A stretch of 64,000 nt of DNA from Blattamonas nauphoetae (Eukaryota > Preaxostyla > Oxymonadida). Position 1 is the first letter of the stretch; each line of letters opens with the position of its first letter. Both the position numbers and the translations under genes were made by a program. Positions 57,701 through 64,000 of this stretch are shown piece by piece. The notes below the pieces were generated by a model. The model was not told the origin of the DNA, did no database searches, and saw only the letters and a list, made by a program, of their open reading frames with translations. The stretch covers positions 186,001 through 250,000 of the forward strand of contig JARBJD010000023.1 of the NCBI GenBank assembly GCA_033064195.1, read 5' to 3'.

Positions 57701-60700
57701 ACTCCAAATTCACTGCGAAATCAATATCTCTCTTTGGTTTGTTCATCAATGAAGCAACACTGATTGTGGAAGCGTCCTTCTTTGAGTCACTCAGCAGAGA
57801 AGTGCTTGTTGGATTTGATCTGAAAGGAAGCAAAGTGTTTGCTGAGAGATATGACTGAAGATCGTTTGCGATAGAATTCCGATTGGCCAGTGTTGGTGTT
57901 GAGAACGACGATGGTGACAAAGATGGAGTCGCACCTGGCTTGGTTGAGGGATCCGTGGCAGGAAGTGGGGGGTTCTGTGTGAGAGAGAAGATTGTCAGGC
58001 CCTCAATGGCATTCACAACAGAATTTGATGTCATCAGTTCGGTCGGAATATGGAATGTGCGCTGATGGATCTTTGTGGTGCTATCACCAGATGAGAGGAC
58101 GGAGAGAGTGATGCGATTCCCTGACGCTGAGAAGATAACAGGAAGGTTCCACGCATAAGTGCTTTGAATGATCGGTGATCGTTGGACAGAGAGAACGTAG
58201 GCCTGTTTGGTGAGCTTGTAGTCAGTTGTTTTGTCCAGATTCTTGATGGTGGCTCGATTTGGACCAACATACAAAACATCATCAACTTTGTTGCAAGCTG
58301 GATTTAGAAGAACAACGAATTGATGTTCTTTGGCGGCGCCAAGGAGGAGTGTTGGATGGAGGGCATCTCCGTTAATCGAAAGAAGAGGCTGAGAAGGAGC
58401 CAGCGAGAAGAATGTCGACGGCTGATCAGCCGGGAGTGGTGGGGCACTTGTCATTTCCTGATTGGAATTGAGGTCGAAATATTGGAACGTGTGCTTGTTC
58501 GATTCAGCGATGAGGTCGCGATATGTTGTCAACTTCTCGAGTTTAGTGTAGGTGGCATTCGTAGATTGGAGAAGAGATTTGCCGAGAGTAAATTTGGCTG
58601 TGTGAATCACACCTTCAAAGGTGACGACAAAGATGGAATATTCGGAGGGGGCATCGCTCAGCAAGACGTTCGGATTCGAACGGATGATGCATCCTGACGT
58701 AATGATAGTTTGGTTGTTGACTGGAAGCTTGGATTGATGTGTGTCACCAAAGCTGAAAATGTAGATGGTTGATGATGGGCGCATTGAAGTGTTGATGATT
58801 CGAATTTCATTTGTGAGGAAGACACACAAGAATCCTGCGGGATGGTCCGTCCATTTCATGCCGACAATGAGTGGCTGAGTGAAGTCAACTTCCTTCGACT
58901 GTGGAGTGTTTCGTGAGCGACCTTGCTTGCCTTCGTTAGGATCGGCTGTGGCGAGAACAACCTCGAATGCAGGAAGTGATTGTTCTGTCTTCTTTTCTCC
59001 TTTCAAGAGGTACGAAGGAATTGCATAAACGAGGCATCTTCGTGCTCCACCAAAAGCGATCTGAGATTCGTTGTTTGGATTGGGTTCAATGAAGATAACC
59101 GGAAAAGCTGTGCTGAGTCGAAGACAGGAGAGTGACGATGCTTGAATCTTCTTCGAGTATTGTCTTGTTGACCAGTTTGTTGTTCCTTTGGCAAGTGGTC
59201 GAGGGACGGAGAGAGTTTGGCTCAGCAGTGACAGAATGAATGGTGCATTCTTGAAGGCATCATCATACGAACAGGGGGAGAGGGCGAGTGGAGTGTGTTG
59301 CTTGACGCGACGGTCGGAACTGGACGGTGTGGGCTTTTTGGGAGATTTTTCCGGAGTGGCACTCACATTGCCTTTTCGGTCTTCAATTAAACGATTCAAG
59401 CGCTCTTCAGGTGTGAGTCCATTTTGTTGATTTCCTTCTCGGCCCAGCATGGATCGAGAACCAAAGCCAGAACCTGATCGACGGAACTCAAATGAGGCGC
59501 CATCAAAAGAGAATGGCGGCACGAACGGTGCCTCGGATGATTCGCCGCTTCGGCCAAAAGGAAAGGCTCTTGGGGCAAGTGAACTCCCAAAACCAGAGGG
59601 GTCCATTGATCGTCCGAAGGAAGCCGAAGACAAATGAGGCAAGTTAAGTGATGGGCCAGCATATTGCCGATGCAGTTCTTCCATTTCCTGTTGGATCTGC
59701 ATGGATTCTTGTTCAAGTCGGTGCTTCTCGGCAGACGAGAGATGCCCGGCGAATTGTTGTTGTGATGTGTTTCGGAGTTTCTCGATAAGTTCAATAAAAC
59801 GGGTGCGAGCGTAAGATGGACCCTGAGACCCTCTCTCTGGCGAAAACGCCTGAGAAAACGACAAAAATGGAGCCATTCGTAATCCAAGGCCTGATCGGTT
59901 CTCATCCTGTTCGGGTGCGGATGCTGTCTGTGGTGAGAATGGGGCGACGAATCTTTTGTCTGGTGATGGAGATTTCTCGGTTGTGTTTTGAGGCTGTTGT
60001 GGAGTAGCTTTGAAGTTAAAGCGCGAACCGAATGCATTCGAAAGTGAATTATCTTCATGTGGTGGCTCAACTCCAAGTGTGTTCATGGTGCCGATGGCTT
60101 CGTTAGCACATGGTTCGAAACGCATGAAGGATAGTGCGTTTTCTTCTCCAACAGCGAAGAAAGTGCGGTTGATTGTGGCGATTGGGGTGGATCTGATGGG
60201 CATCAGATGACTCCAGAAGCGAACAGGTGCATTGTCGTTATCATTTGAGCGTGAATGTTTGTCAGAATCAGAGTGTGGCTGAAGCTGGAACAGACCAAGA
60301 TTCAGATCTGGGAGAGGTGTGTCGGTGAACGAGGAGATGATGTTTCGCTGGGTTTGTGGCTTGAGAACAACGGTTTCTGATGACACTCGGACAGTTCCCT
60401 TGATATCGGCGGTTGGGACTGTGCAACGCATAAACGATGCTTCCATTTCTGTTTGATTCCTCTCCTTGAGGAGTTTGAGCAGTTTGAGAAAGACTGCCTG
60501 GAGAGTATTCAGCAGTCTTTTGTGTGAAACAGGATCAGTGTCTGAGGTGAATCCATCAGTCAGTTTCTGAAGCTCGGGAGACGATGCCAAGAAGGGATGG
60601 TTGATGAACATCTCGTTTTCGACAGTTTGATGGAGGTCTTTGTTGCATTCTGGGCAGATGTGTGGAGTGGCTGTTGTCCCTTCTTCAGACTGCGACGGGT

Positions 60701-63700
60701 GTAGCAGAGAAATATTGTGAGCAGTGTGATTCTTTCTCACGCAATTCCCACAAATGACAAGAGGTGCTTCCTTCGTTGAACAATCAGCACAATGGAATGC
60801 TGGTGAGTCACGGAAGAAGAATGAAAATCTGGTGAGCTCTGGGATTTCTAGTGTATCGTCTGGTTTCACAAGGACAGGCAGGAGTTTCTTTAGTGTGCTG
60901 GGCTGTGAATTGGCCGGACAGAGTTTTGTTGGAGAATAAATTGTGAGGACACGGGAGACGTAATGGTCGACAGATTCCGTGGGTTCTTCCGTCGATGAGG
61001 AGAAGTGCTTTGAGGGGCTTCGAGTGTTCATGAGGAGGAGCAAATCAAGCCATTGGAGAGTCTGAGGGAGCGTAGACGTTGAAATGGTTGAAGACTTTTG
61101 AACATGTGCTTGCGCAATAACGACGGGGAGAAGCTGAGATAGGAACGAGAGGACAAGCTGGACAGCGATCAGCGATGGTTGATCCACGTTGTCTTTCTGC
61201 TCGGGGACAACAGTCCGAGAGAAGATATGGGCGAGAAGTTCGTTTCCATATTCGTTTCGATCAAAGAGTTGGGAAAGAGAGTTGGGAGTCAGTTTGTCTG
61301 ATTCAGCAGAGAACGATTCGAGGAGCGAGTAGGCTGCATCAACAATCTTCCCAACAGACTGCGAATCAAACCCAAGTTTCTGGGTGAGAAGGAATAAGAA
61401 AAGTGTCGATGACGGGATAGAAACGTGTGTTTTGGTTTGATTAGGAACAGACAGGATGCGAGTAATATTCTCGAGAAGAACTGAAAGAGACGTTTCCTTC
61501 AAAGAAGTCAGTGATTCAAGGTCAGCAACCTGAGTTGGGAGTAACAAAGTGGTCATGAGAGCAGCAAGCAGTCTTGTTTGAGCATTCAGGAACTGTGAAT
61601 TGCGGGATGAGTCCAATTCCTGTGAATGAGCTTGAGTTGCCATAAAAGAGACCATCAGTTGGATCAGATCCTTGAATGAGAATCTGGGATCATTCTCTGT
61701 CAGTGACCGATGAAGATGCTTTCGAGAGTCCGAGTCTTGGGAGAGAGAATACAACAAGGACGACGTGTGATACAACGCTGAAGGAAGGAGAACATAGTGC
61801 TCGTCATTCTCCTGAATGGTTTGGATCGGATCGATTGTTGAGAGAAGTGGAAGCGCATTCCGACACAGCTTAATTGTTTGGGTATTCAATGAATATGGCG
61901 ACCTGAGCAAAAGTTGGAGAAGAGAGAAGAGGCCACGGAGTGAAGGCAAAGTTTTGATTGTCGGAAAAGACCAATGTTCATCCACTGAGAGACACGAGAA
62001 AAGCAGCCTGACTTTGTTGAAAGATTGTTCCGTTGGTTGGACATGCCGAGAGAGAGATGACAACGGATACGTCTCAAATGGGTTGGGAATGATGGGAGCA
62101 GAGTAGTCGGACCCAACATGGATCTGTTGGTCTGCCTCTTGTGGGAGATTCGTTAGATCGATCTTTGTCATGAACGTCATGAAAATAGTGTGTGATAGTG
62201 GACTGTTGTATAATTCGATGAGAGAGCGAAGAATTCTTGTCTGGATGATTTGAAGAACGACTTTCTTTAGAGAATCTTCTGCTTCATCTGTCTTCTTTGG
62301 AAGCGATGGCTCAATTTCCATGAGTGAATGGAGTGCAGTGTAAGAATATGGGATGAGATGGAGAAGAAGGAGCTGGTCGTTGAACTGTGCAGAGAAGATG
62401 GCTCTGAAACAATCAATGACTCCTCGTTGGAGCCCCGTTCCAAGTTCGGTATAAACAAGAAGCGACGATAGTAAATCATGCGTCGATTGAAGAAGCCCGC
62501 GGGGGAGGAAGAATGCTGGTGGAATCAGACCGAGTTTGTGGACGACAGGTGCTGCTGCTGGCGTCGGTGCTGGTTGTTTGGTAGGATCCGCGGACGGCGA
62601 TGTAACTTTCGGTTTCGGAGCTTCAAAAGTTTGTCCAGACGGCGACGTTGCTGATTCGGAGATTGGGGCTGTATCGGCTGCTTCGATTTGTGAGTTCGGT
62701 GGAGTGATATCTGAAGCGCTGGCAGAGAGTGCTTCTTTTCCTGAGCTGGCGTCTGAACTTGATGGTTGTGTTTGAGCAGACTGTGGATTGCCTGGAATAG
62801 ATATGGCATCGAGTAGGGCTTCATGCAAGTGAAATGGTAAGTCTTCGTTCTCCATCATGATGTCGTTTTCAATCTCATACGGATGACGCATTGAATACGG
62901 CATGGAGTCTTCTGATGCGAGAGAGAGATGGGATGCCATTTCTTCTTCACTTGATTCTTCTTCGCCGTCAGTTCCTTGTTCCTGGTCATGGTCACCGTCC
63001 TCGCCAACCAATCCAAGGATGGTTTTGAGTTCGTCTTCGGTCATTTTCAGCTCGTGGCAGAGTTCTTCGAAGCGTTGTGGATTGTTCATCAGGTCGTCTT
63101 GCGCTGACTGCATGTTGTTGTGTTCGTGAGCGGTTCGAAGATCAGCGAATGATTCGAGCATTTCCATTGCGAATGATTCTCGTGTCAGAAGATCTTTTCG
63201 AGCTTGAGACAAGAGAGCATCTTTCGGAGTGGGCGGGAGTTCTGACGGTGGATGGAGAGGCGCGAAATCAACACCATCCGGAAGCGTGATATCAACCTTC
63301 ACTGACGGGTTGACCTTGTTTCCGAAAGGCCCCTCAAAACCGCCATCTTCTGTTGGGTTGGCATTTGGCTCTTGTTTTGGTGGCACCTGAGTGCGGAGGA
63401 GTGATGGTGTCCGCAGGTTTCGTGATGGAGTCTCTTCAACGAGGCTTCGCGACGAAACACCAGGCCCTGTTTTCGAATTCTGTTGGCTGTTCTCAGATGT
63501 CGACGGTGGTGTTTCAGAATTTGGCGGCGATGCGGCGAATAAAGGTCTCGCCGAGAGAAGGACGCGGAGAGCATCTGGCGATTGGATCAGTTCGGAGATT
63601 GTTGACTGAATCTTGTCGAGGATTGTCTTTGGGAACAGCATGCTGTCGCATGTTGTTGATGGTTTGGTTGGTGGAACGAGAAGGTCTGTTGAACTGGGTT

Positions 63701-64000
63701 CTGGTGTCGAATGGTTTGAAGCGAGGTACCCAGCCCATCCATTGGTCAGGGACTCCATCGGGGTCATCGCTTCAATTTGGAGATTCTCGTTTTGACTGAT
63801 GATGCGGGTGATCAGCTGCGAAAGAGTATCCAGGAGGAGTCGAAGTGTGTGAACAGCATAGATGAGAACATTTGCATGCGCGTGGAGGCCGGATTGCTGG
63901 ATATGTGTGAGACTCTGTTTGGATGTTGTGAGGAGGTTCGCTTTTTCCTCAAAGTTGTCGAGGAAGGTGCTCATCACCGGAGAGAGGCTGAACTGCTCCT
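45735..64000 (-). CDS. UBR4: UBR4/BIG/Pushover-type giant E3 ubiquitin ligase, N-terminus outside the window
   Basis: UBR4 is an N-degron-recognising ubiquitin ligase and chain elongator. The frame is open from the right edge to a TAG at 45735-45737, more than 6080 residues with no intron. Numbering from a GTG at 63977, a degenerate UBR box lies near 1055-1110 (F-H-C-A-D-C, V-I-C-G-N-C, N-H-T-A-H, H-I-C-P-E-C). A seven-bladed WD-like region may follow. A ZZ finger is near 2890-2950 (F-N-C-D-L-C, H-H-C-N-E-C, D-L-C-D-Q-C). The UBR4-specific cysteine cluster is near 4015-4080 (V-C-S-R-C, Q-C-K-S-C-R-H-I-N-Y, L-L-C-P-E-C-G-H-C). T-F-R-L-Q-G-F-D-G-L-A-T-E-E falls near 5060. The hemi-RING/UZI region is near 5655-5720 (C-C-L-I-C-R-E-G-F-K-Y). 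The tail ends in E-E-Y-L-P-I-T-T-F-S-E-F-F-D-V, matching human. Visible length already exceeds human UBR4 (about 5180). Confidence 0.92.
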   Translation of the reverse strand, partial: EQFSLSPVMSTFLDNFEEKANLLTTSKQSLTHIQQSGLHAHANVLIYAVHTLRLLLDTLSQLITRIISQNENLQIEAMTPMESLTNGWAGYLASNHSTPEPSSTDLLVPPTKPSTTCDSMLFPKTILDKIQSTISELIQSPDALRVLLSARPLFAASPPNSETPPSTSENSQQNSKTGPGVSSRSLVEETPSRNLRTPSLLRTQVPPKQEPNANPTEDGGFEGPFGNKVNPSVKVDITLPDGVDFAPLHPPSELPPTPKDALLSQARKDLLTRESFAMEMLESFADLRTAHEHNNMQSAQDDLMNNPQRFEELCHELKMTEDELKTILGLVGEDGDHDQEQGTDGEEESSEEEMASHLSLASEDSMPYSMRHPYEIENDIMMENEDLPFHLHEALLDAISIPGNPQSAQTQPSSSDASSGKEALSASASDITPPNSQIEAADTAPISESATSPSGQTFEAPKPKVTSPSADPTKQPAPTPAAAPVVHKLGLIPPAFFLPRGLLQSTHDLLSSLLVYTELGTGLQRGVIDCFRAIFSAQFNDQLLLLHLIPYSYTALHSLMEIEPSLPKKTDEAEDSLKKVVLQIIQTRILRSLIELYNSPLSHTIFMTFMTKIDLTNLPQEADQQIHVGSDYSAPIIPNPFETYPLSSLSRHVQPTEQSFNKVRLLFSCLSVDEHWSFPTIKTLPSLRGLFSLLQLLLRSPYSLNTQTIKLCRNALPLLSTIDPIQTIQENDEHYVLLPSALYHTSSLLYSLSQDSDSRKHLHRSLTENDPRFSFKDLIQLMVSFMATQAHSQELDSSRNSQFLNAQTRLLAALMTTLLLPTQVADLESLTSLKETSLSVLLENITRILSVPNQTKTHVSIPSSTLFLFLLTQKLGFDSQSVGKIVDAAYSLLESFSAESDKLTPNSLSQLFDRNEYGNELLAHIFSRTVVPEQKDNVDQPSLIAVQLVLSFLSQLLPVVIAQAHVQKSSTISTSTLPQTLQWLDLLLLMNTRSPSKHFSSSTEEPTESVDHYVSRVLTIYSPTKLCPANSQPSTLKKLLPVLVKPDDTLEIPELTRFSFFFRDSPAFHCADCSTKEAPLVICGNCVRKNHTAHNISLLHPSQSEEGTTATPHICPECNKDLHQTVENEMFINHPFLASSPELQKLTDGFTSDTDPVSHKRLLNTLQAVFLKLLKLLKERNQTEMEASFMRCTVPTADIKGTVRVSSETVVLKPQTQRNIISSFTDTPLPDLNLGLFQLQPHSDSDKHSRSNDNDNAPVRFWSHLMPIRSTPIATINRTFFAVGEENALSFMRFEPCANEAIGTMNTLGVEPPHEDNSLSNAFGSRFNFKATPQQPQNTTEKSPSPDKRFVAPFSPQTASAPEQDENRSGLGLRMAPFLSFSQAFSPERGSQGPSYARTRFIELIEKLRNTSQQQFAGHLSSAEKHRLEQESMQIQQEMEELHRQYAGPSLNLPHLSSASFGRSMDPSGFGSSLAPRAFPFGRSGESSEAPFVPPFSFDGASFEFRRSGSGFGSRSMLGREGNQQNGLTPEERLNRLIEDRKGNVSATPEKSPKKPTPSSSDRRVKQHTPLALSPCSYDDAFKNAPFILSLLSQTLSVPRPLAKGTTNWSTRQYSKKIQASSLSCLRLSTAFPVIFIEPNPNNESQIAFGGARRCLVYAIPSYLLKGEKKTEQSLPAFEVVLATADPNEGKQGRSRNTPQSKEVDFTQPLIVGMKWTDHPAGFLCVFLTNEIRIINTSMRPSSTIYIFSFGDTHQSKLPVNNQTIITSGCIIRSNPNVLLSDAPSEYSIFVVTFEGVIHTAKFTLGKSLLQSTNATYTKLEKLTTYRDLIAESNKHTFQYFDLNSNQEMTSAPPLPADQPSTFFSLAPSQPLLSINGDALHPTLLLGAAKEHQFVVLLNPACNKVDDVLYVGPNRATIKNLDKTTDYKLTKQAYVLSVQRSPIIQSTYAWNLPVIFSASGNRITLSVLSSGDSTTKIHQRTFHIPTELMTSNSVVNAIEGLTIFSLTQNPPLPATDPSTKPGATPSLSPSSFSTPTLANRNSIANDLQSYLSANTLLPFRSNPTSTSLLSDSKKDASTISVASLMNKPKRDIDFAVNLESISSELHQETIVTSEKCQLSQTALLSTAQSSPETAPLIVGVVLSNNDVIFLCFARDLPDPIILNTFRTSSELASLQPTPLPTTIHPVQHKQSLIALSPTLTSSLFQSLPHQTSPLTPDDQRAFNIPHQLDPIINHYPLIPSEFFTSNALSDHPLYISPFHPVWEHHNAKISTSTLPRGYQSLNHLVRSAKKLRPSSQTPCPSFAVNLLAHSPPFLSHIPSALTIPELTFEFPKELVCPSEVVRPEATRLFPFRNIEIGFDATPFVTMKEGEAVINPTQHGDETVFSMTYQVEQGSEEEKTKERSFSITNASSQFYIVGISILVQSDAIPITLNAPDHFSSSFYLNTLPQNQIIEPGVRRWVDIPCNTTVNSSDPYSLTNMRLQNYFPFSISYPEKQGDISITVKIIGLDSTLFTLMYNFESNSLIGKSSAASDPLNRKVFLDPSSYIPSLPIPINVVDWSGFTVIGNSLSDRRELDYALTSFNAMIPLMKMLKKEDSLFESELMSVFPFINTDPRVISLKSAFLLALPDDQSLEEASEKSVSSDSSTLSSLLKSIAFRLHTLRLLLGFKSRFVVNRESDQLCALFGRIIEPFAKMIAFSFQEVVTFIMNSPTTLSHFDTIPSDMVEIHNSLLNFSSPAQKQFLCSSFILNTIFATSFIELKSKIDKITKTYESKTQSLDESSNLNAELLAVSKPVYNFARDLLFNENHHLGQTTSGILYNIINQWITLIPETPVKTQVGSSESPKRVFDEASDDRDRQELIAATESTEDLSMDESEEGPRTPQASLSTAPKPYYYSWSRNTGRFNCDLCHKSIQSTDYRHHCNECEDFDLCDQCHQKQQDLGQIDSHVPTHDMAHYRPDIPDSDLHPPVDFHPPSEPQSSAVATPKKNVRVILKAKSDRQAANMKSYSLPNVDTTSLSSKLLGFPLSHIPTLLFYQLVTEVASPTSLQTYVKSRHSDFSANTDSLLDSTREHISSFSVSQTSSYLAILISLITRPLFCFNLTYDIAKTSFAGFILMQSLREHIPLLDQTEGDNQHHLPSLDLYLPRSLRLVACTPVLSEDLTVRKSIDENTFSPETLNSKDRLFWRLFDALIICVLSQSLKKSSQRQVVATLTSDPKHSDTPINATVVDHSTNTDTSDQIEPISFDFAEDICISALTKVLLCEQTMDWIVVVLRSILTKLVTDPSLSSAFPDSIQSTQSFEGQALRTTSVLRSPLTPPLTTSRMIVGGLFLPNDVPNVSFETLFLTSQNSLSFIWAGSIIHFISCTQSASRIQYLAKTSLSISEPSSLAATLIPSVFTYPKQRWNTVPLVELLSWALFLKDIESSSSSSSSPAFPPRINIHLLVKRTFSGLSYHSKGMSYALRDEGLFAIRMMQIGHIIGDLGFDSSAFTKTSSSGRRDTQKDSLPISLYLSNPLHAVTKVKPNVLRTMTALFSNKAQQTPQTPTQTTPSSSTSLSYSQLVNLQHALSILVSASKSRSACWSLFCACHPSAIQTLLHLLTFDLPAVLIIPILTLLTTLLDPSPVLSKSKSKEPAKKHRADKDSQNSSPKPPVLLFVYVLLSHPNLISMILPSLLLAEKSGEIRTSASGLMTAIWNALSFDPIDVAMKSIFSLIQSTTLESYSIILPSAINIHPLSNDAQTKQPMLVGITSQFPSLRSQMLAMLLPHVWHSGKHGKHTTALFALLSGMIEHTFHHFRGSWNGSTDPQVTKHKLIIKRVIEIIAVLIVTHLNTITNHQNANIYNDLRRYLNVSEEQLFYLDGEPCSICSAKTGMNTDSSPILMSQDSIVEEKKYTSQSILYKLKHPIALKSILFRISDGKSLSATQGFTKRQVMTQFVTGVNLYVLNKSASSTTILDPKSLNLPSLRSSMAKWRLVGSMNIPSDGSSDTLTYTFPFPISTAALMIELVDGPQLSPTAPRNGRIALQEKLVCPQCQNIVTDLEHGVCSRCQDNAYQCKSCRHINYEKPYSLLCPECGHCRFIKYEATFLARDLPTSMPEKIDTDAERAYVASEIERMNKRASHLLHSLDSTRRSITKELSFVNDGSIEMSFITRTTTQTNPISNALVLPKENQFRDDHVPVHTQDGGISLPQDSILYHLANSTSSKPNTKTSSSSPKPTTSDTGRVNPAINKLVQKYFGDAQSASLELASITTSLRIARTALQAYYSQLSQLTDGGVQDSTKPKGTTGLDLIPEKVENSSHHSPFSPTSFPRDEESYLLSNLFFSSKTQQDAAFIENLTEPTISKCYGCASSFVYSGLTLIMRFVDIGHLASEFMSHELSMRFHPSTPSLLQSILEMGLSSRSSASLRHLSCATLCALAHQSEQATNAILTFIQQKVDFVLENTPNETTHQTIIAQINVAQTLSAEMQFLEQWCVSASAASSHDPFWHVRMGVVFSILMKVMRINPSSAPLLTYAVLPCIRILVSSISLGKQPSKFSPNETSEPCPVPFKMFEESIDSTDQSKPTPFNLWISALNQKKENPHTFVPDVYSATVMACARKWITFHQQAKLNQLRNYSDLSLENEFHPHSWLTLLLTSSSLAVTLQSLNLLKELSNSNDYRLFASLDYLFSILPLLSPGIVDPSCSNDSESDDQSTGLEQHPVVVYLLGLLKENTTCCLYLSARGIYRYLIYIIRAGFSQALESEGLETQQTQSQPSNLNSFILQKKTKSVTRLSNATTDGVDPLYQTHLHRLFSSPSGMILAATQLLLAIVMIPPQGKEKAAVIKPDPVSVLSMKRLGCDSFAVGVLLDIVFMSHALLLAKTVETDASGALIDSLLERVLSSGALQKTDDQSQPRESEEPQDPSMSQDSSMSQEGRNLLVTSCFRALRTTLPSRSSSGRSQSQTRLPLSVFSRLCSLLCPIKQTPEVFITLKKAHTQEEFIPGQLPRQPISSKTLEGQTFKDIKLRICQECALSEDLVQDDNSIELLVADKIIALDMDIAAIYDHVFRRTIQNRQGPNSYKVPMVVTFRLQGFDGLATEELISEIPQDDDGDQVVDDESVDPASSLLLKLDAVSLPSSGQLSKKASQDKELVVFYDKNGNETLFGHYIHHMMPSIPEPTPSPQSDPLNIVRKEADLAVTQATTTVRFATSPATQLAQQSPTASPTFSVSSEKDGLDGTAIIFIFLSSILNFDIQSELAGYLLRLLRYGCRLRCVKRRILELSSSFGTIRSSGLETPSGRIDPIGILVSLLRVAMNSDKQVDVDAAEQIIIILGTLVSEQESLSISSIEHNRDSHRLKESPPTDLLLPPSHQSPVLFTPHLIASSTLNYSSSIQSATLGSHSSHISAILSRLSSPTVKKNQKLVSSIMSILPFLTFGEDKAMDLLVSYFEPNLDFEALDKLPLEDKKEDPTSENAIQRSKLTFNLSCFALLCGSMGIDSVGQKIKDLVTQRGITKKCVDYIARVVNDSAQAHPTTFCEESIHVPSFPYALSIVEGLCRGGYTPVLEMILNATMTQEALLVSIGKMTTVTSIDRVGAAAEGIMRAINDCPDTAVSEKGQNIIEEEKKKKKEKAQKLREKMLKEMGFGVKQNGTVVSSTATEISQKLMESESKGGKNKFADYEEEDERMCCLICREGFKYRKNEALLVYVNGTKSPMGTSMFIQSASNQSDGIQLSTQFALVHRNCHKNAAKADSSERKMRNEWDGAALRNGGMKCNAMFPLVSDGISDSDYRSLVEAFFERMCDSSAGLNKRIPKWRVLIECARQSVERIVSLWCSPTSFGSAHQDIGGSKESQILLVPHLLGMAHWILSKGTSLSWSGIEARETVGRDLESFVNQTDSVFLANMLASRSSSSAINTPIFYALLGLLFFDSNEWKQLRPLFFRRHLMHSILRRKTHSKPTFASLQPSLLLFVVVELFGTKLRPTAVNPPAQSSSTSFITTSSNQLPSLFNVPSLTANPLPAPFSVTASSSSPYASSIFTSLRFENAELYLSLSAAIETTIKEEYLPITTFSEFFDVLEVLDLFYSFEIDPSFVSESTDACERFIEWIGSAKRQS

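Noticed and set aside
1-64000. Reassigned stop codons, as reported for some oxymonads (TAA/TAG as Gln)
   Set aside because: TAA (NOP10, SAR1, ARPC3), TAG (MAP2K, the giant gene, UBR4) and TGA (PP4c, MND1, PP1) all end genes at the family-expected place, and none occurs inside conserved exons.
1-64000. Transposons, viral elements, tRNA or rRNA genes
   Set aside because: No transposase, reverse transcriptase, integrase or capsid-like frame, no terminal repeats, and no cloverleaf or rRNA segment was recognised on either strand.

Overview
The window is nuclear DNA from a microbial eukaryote. The genes are spaced a few hundred bases apart or less and carry many very short spliceosomal introns. 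I resolved 56 introns by eye from reading-frame continuity and family alignment. Nearly all are GT..AG, most are 29-160 nt, and donors are often GTATNN or GTTTNN. TAA, TAG and TGA all end recognisable genes, so the code looks standard. Short introns, a catabolic-type ornithine carbamoyltransferase (arginine deiminase pathway), MND1, and very large proteins together suggest an anaerobic metamonad, most likely Preaxostyla (oxymonad-like). That placement is inference. I saw no transposon, viral element, tRNA, rRNA or CRISPR array.

Layout, left to right. 1-2848 is the 3' part of a long Ser/Thr-Pro-rich, charged protein. 3009-3252 is NOP10, with archaeal-style cysteines. 3537-4892 is the PP4 catalytic subunit, convergent with a MAP kinase kinase (5086-6583, minus strand). 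The kinase shares a 47-bp divergent promoter with an unrecognised 559-residue protein (6631-8342). Then come SAR1 (8523-9336), an unrecognised helical/disordered protein (about 9470-12860), a ubiquilin fused to thioredoxin (12978-14745) and a PP1 catalytic subunit (14887-16145). Two adjacent secretory-pathway genes follow: a PDI-like protein (16245-18169) and a degenerate Hsp70-like protein ending in SDEL (18336-20819). Next are the Pol III largest subunit (21123-25556), ARPC3 (25667-26523) and MND1 (26779-27637).

27907-42101 (minus strand) is one gene for a protein of about 4655 residues. I can name no family for it. It holds 25 copies of a roughly 94-residue repeat, Lys-rich and Pro-rich repeats, four short basic repeats, and three copies of a C-terminal module. 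It is the best candidate here for an undescribed system. It is divergent from ornithine carbamoyltransferase (42345-43338). After that come a membrane-anchored histidine-acid-phosphatase-like protein lacking catalytic motifs (43542-44927, minus), a small multi-exon gene (45137-45651), and the C-terminal 6080-plus residues of a UBR4/BIG-type ubiquitin ligase (45735 to the right edge, minus).

The genes are mostly housekeeping: signalling phosphatases and a kinase, secretion (SAR1, ER folding), ubiquitin handling (ubiquilin-thioredoxin, UBR4), Pol III transcription, actin nucleation, meiosis and arginine catabolism. There is no operon logic. The notable features are domain architectures (the ubiquilin-thioredoxin fusion and the giant repeat protein), loss of catalytic motifs in two secretory proteins, and the contrast between intron-dense small genes and almost intronless giants. 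All exon junctions were derived by eye and need RNA support.
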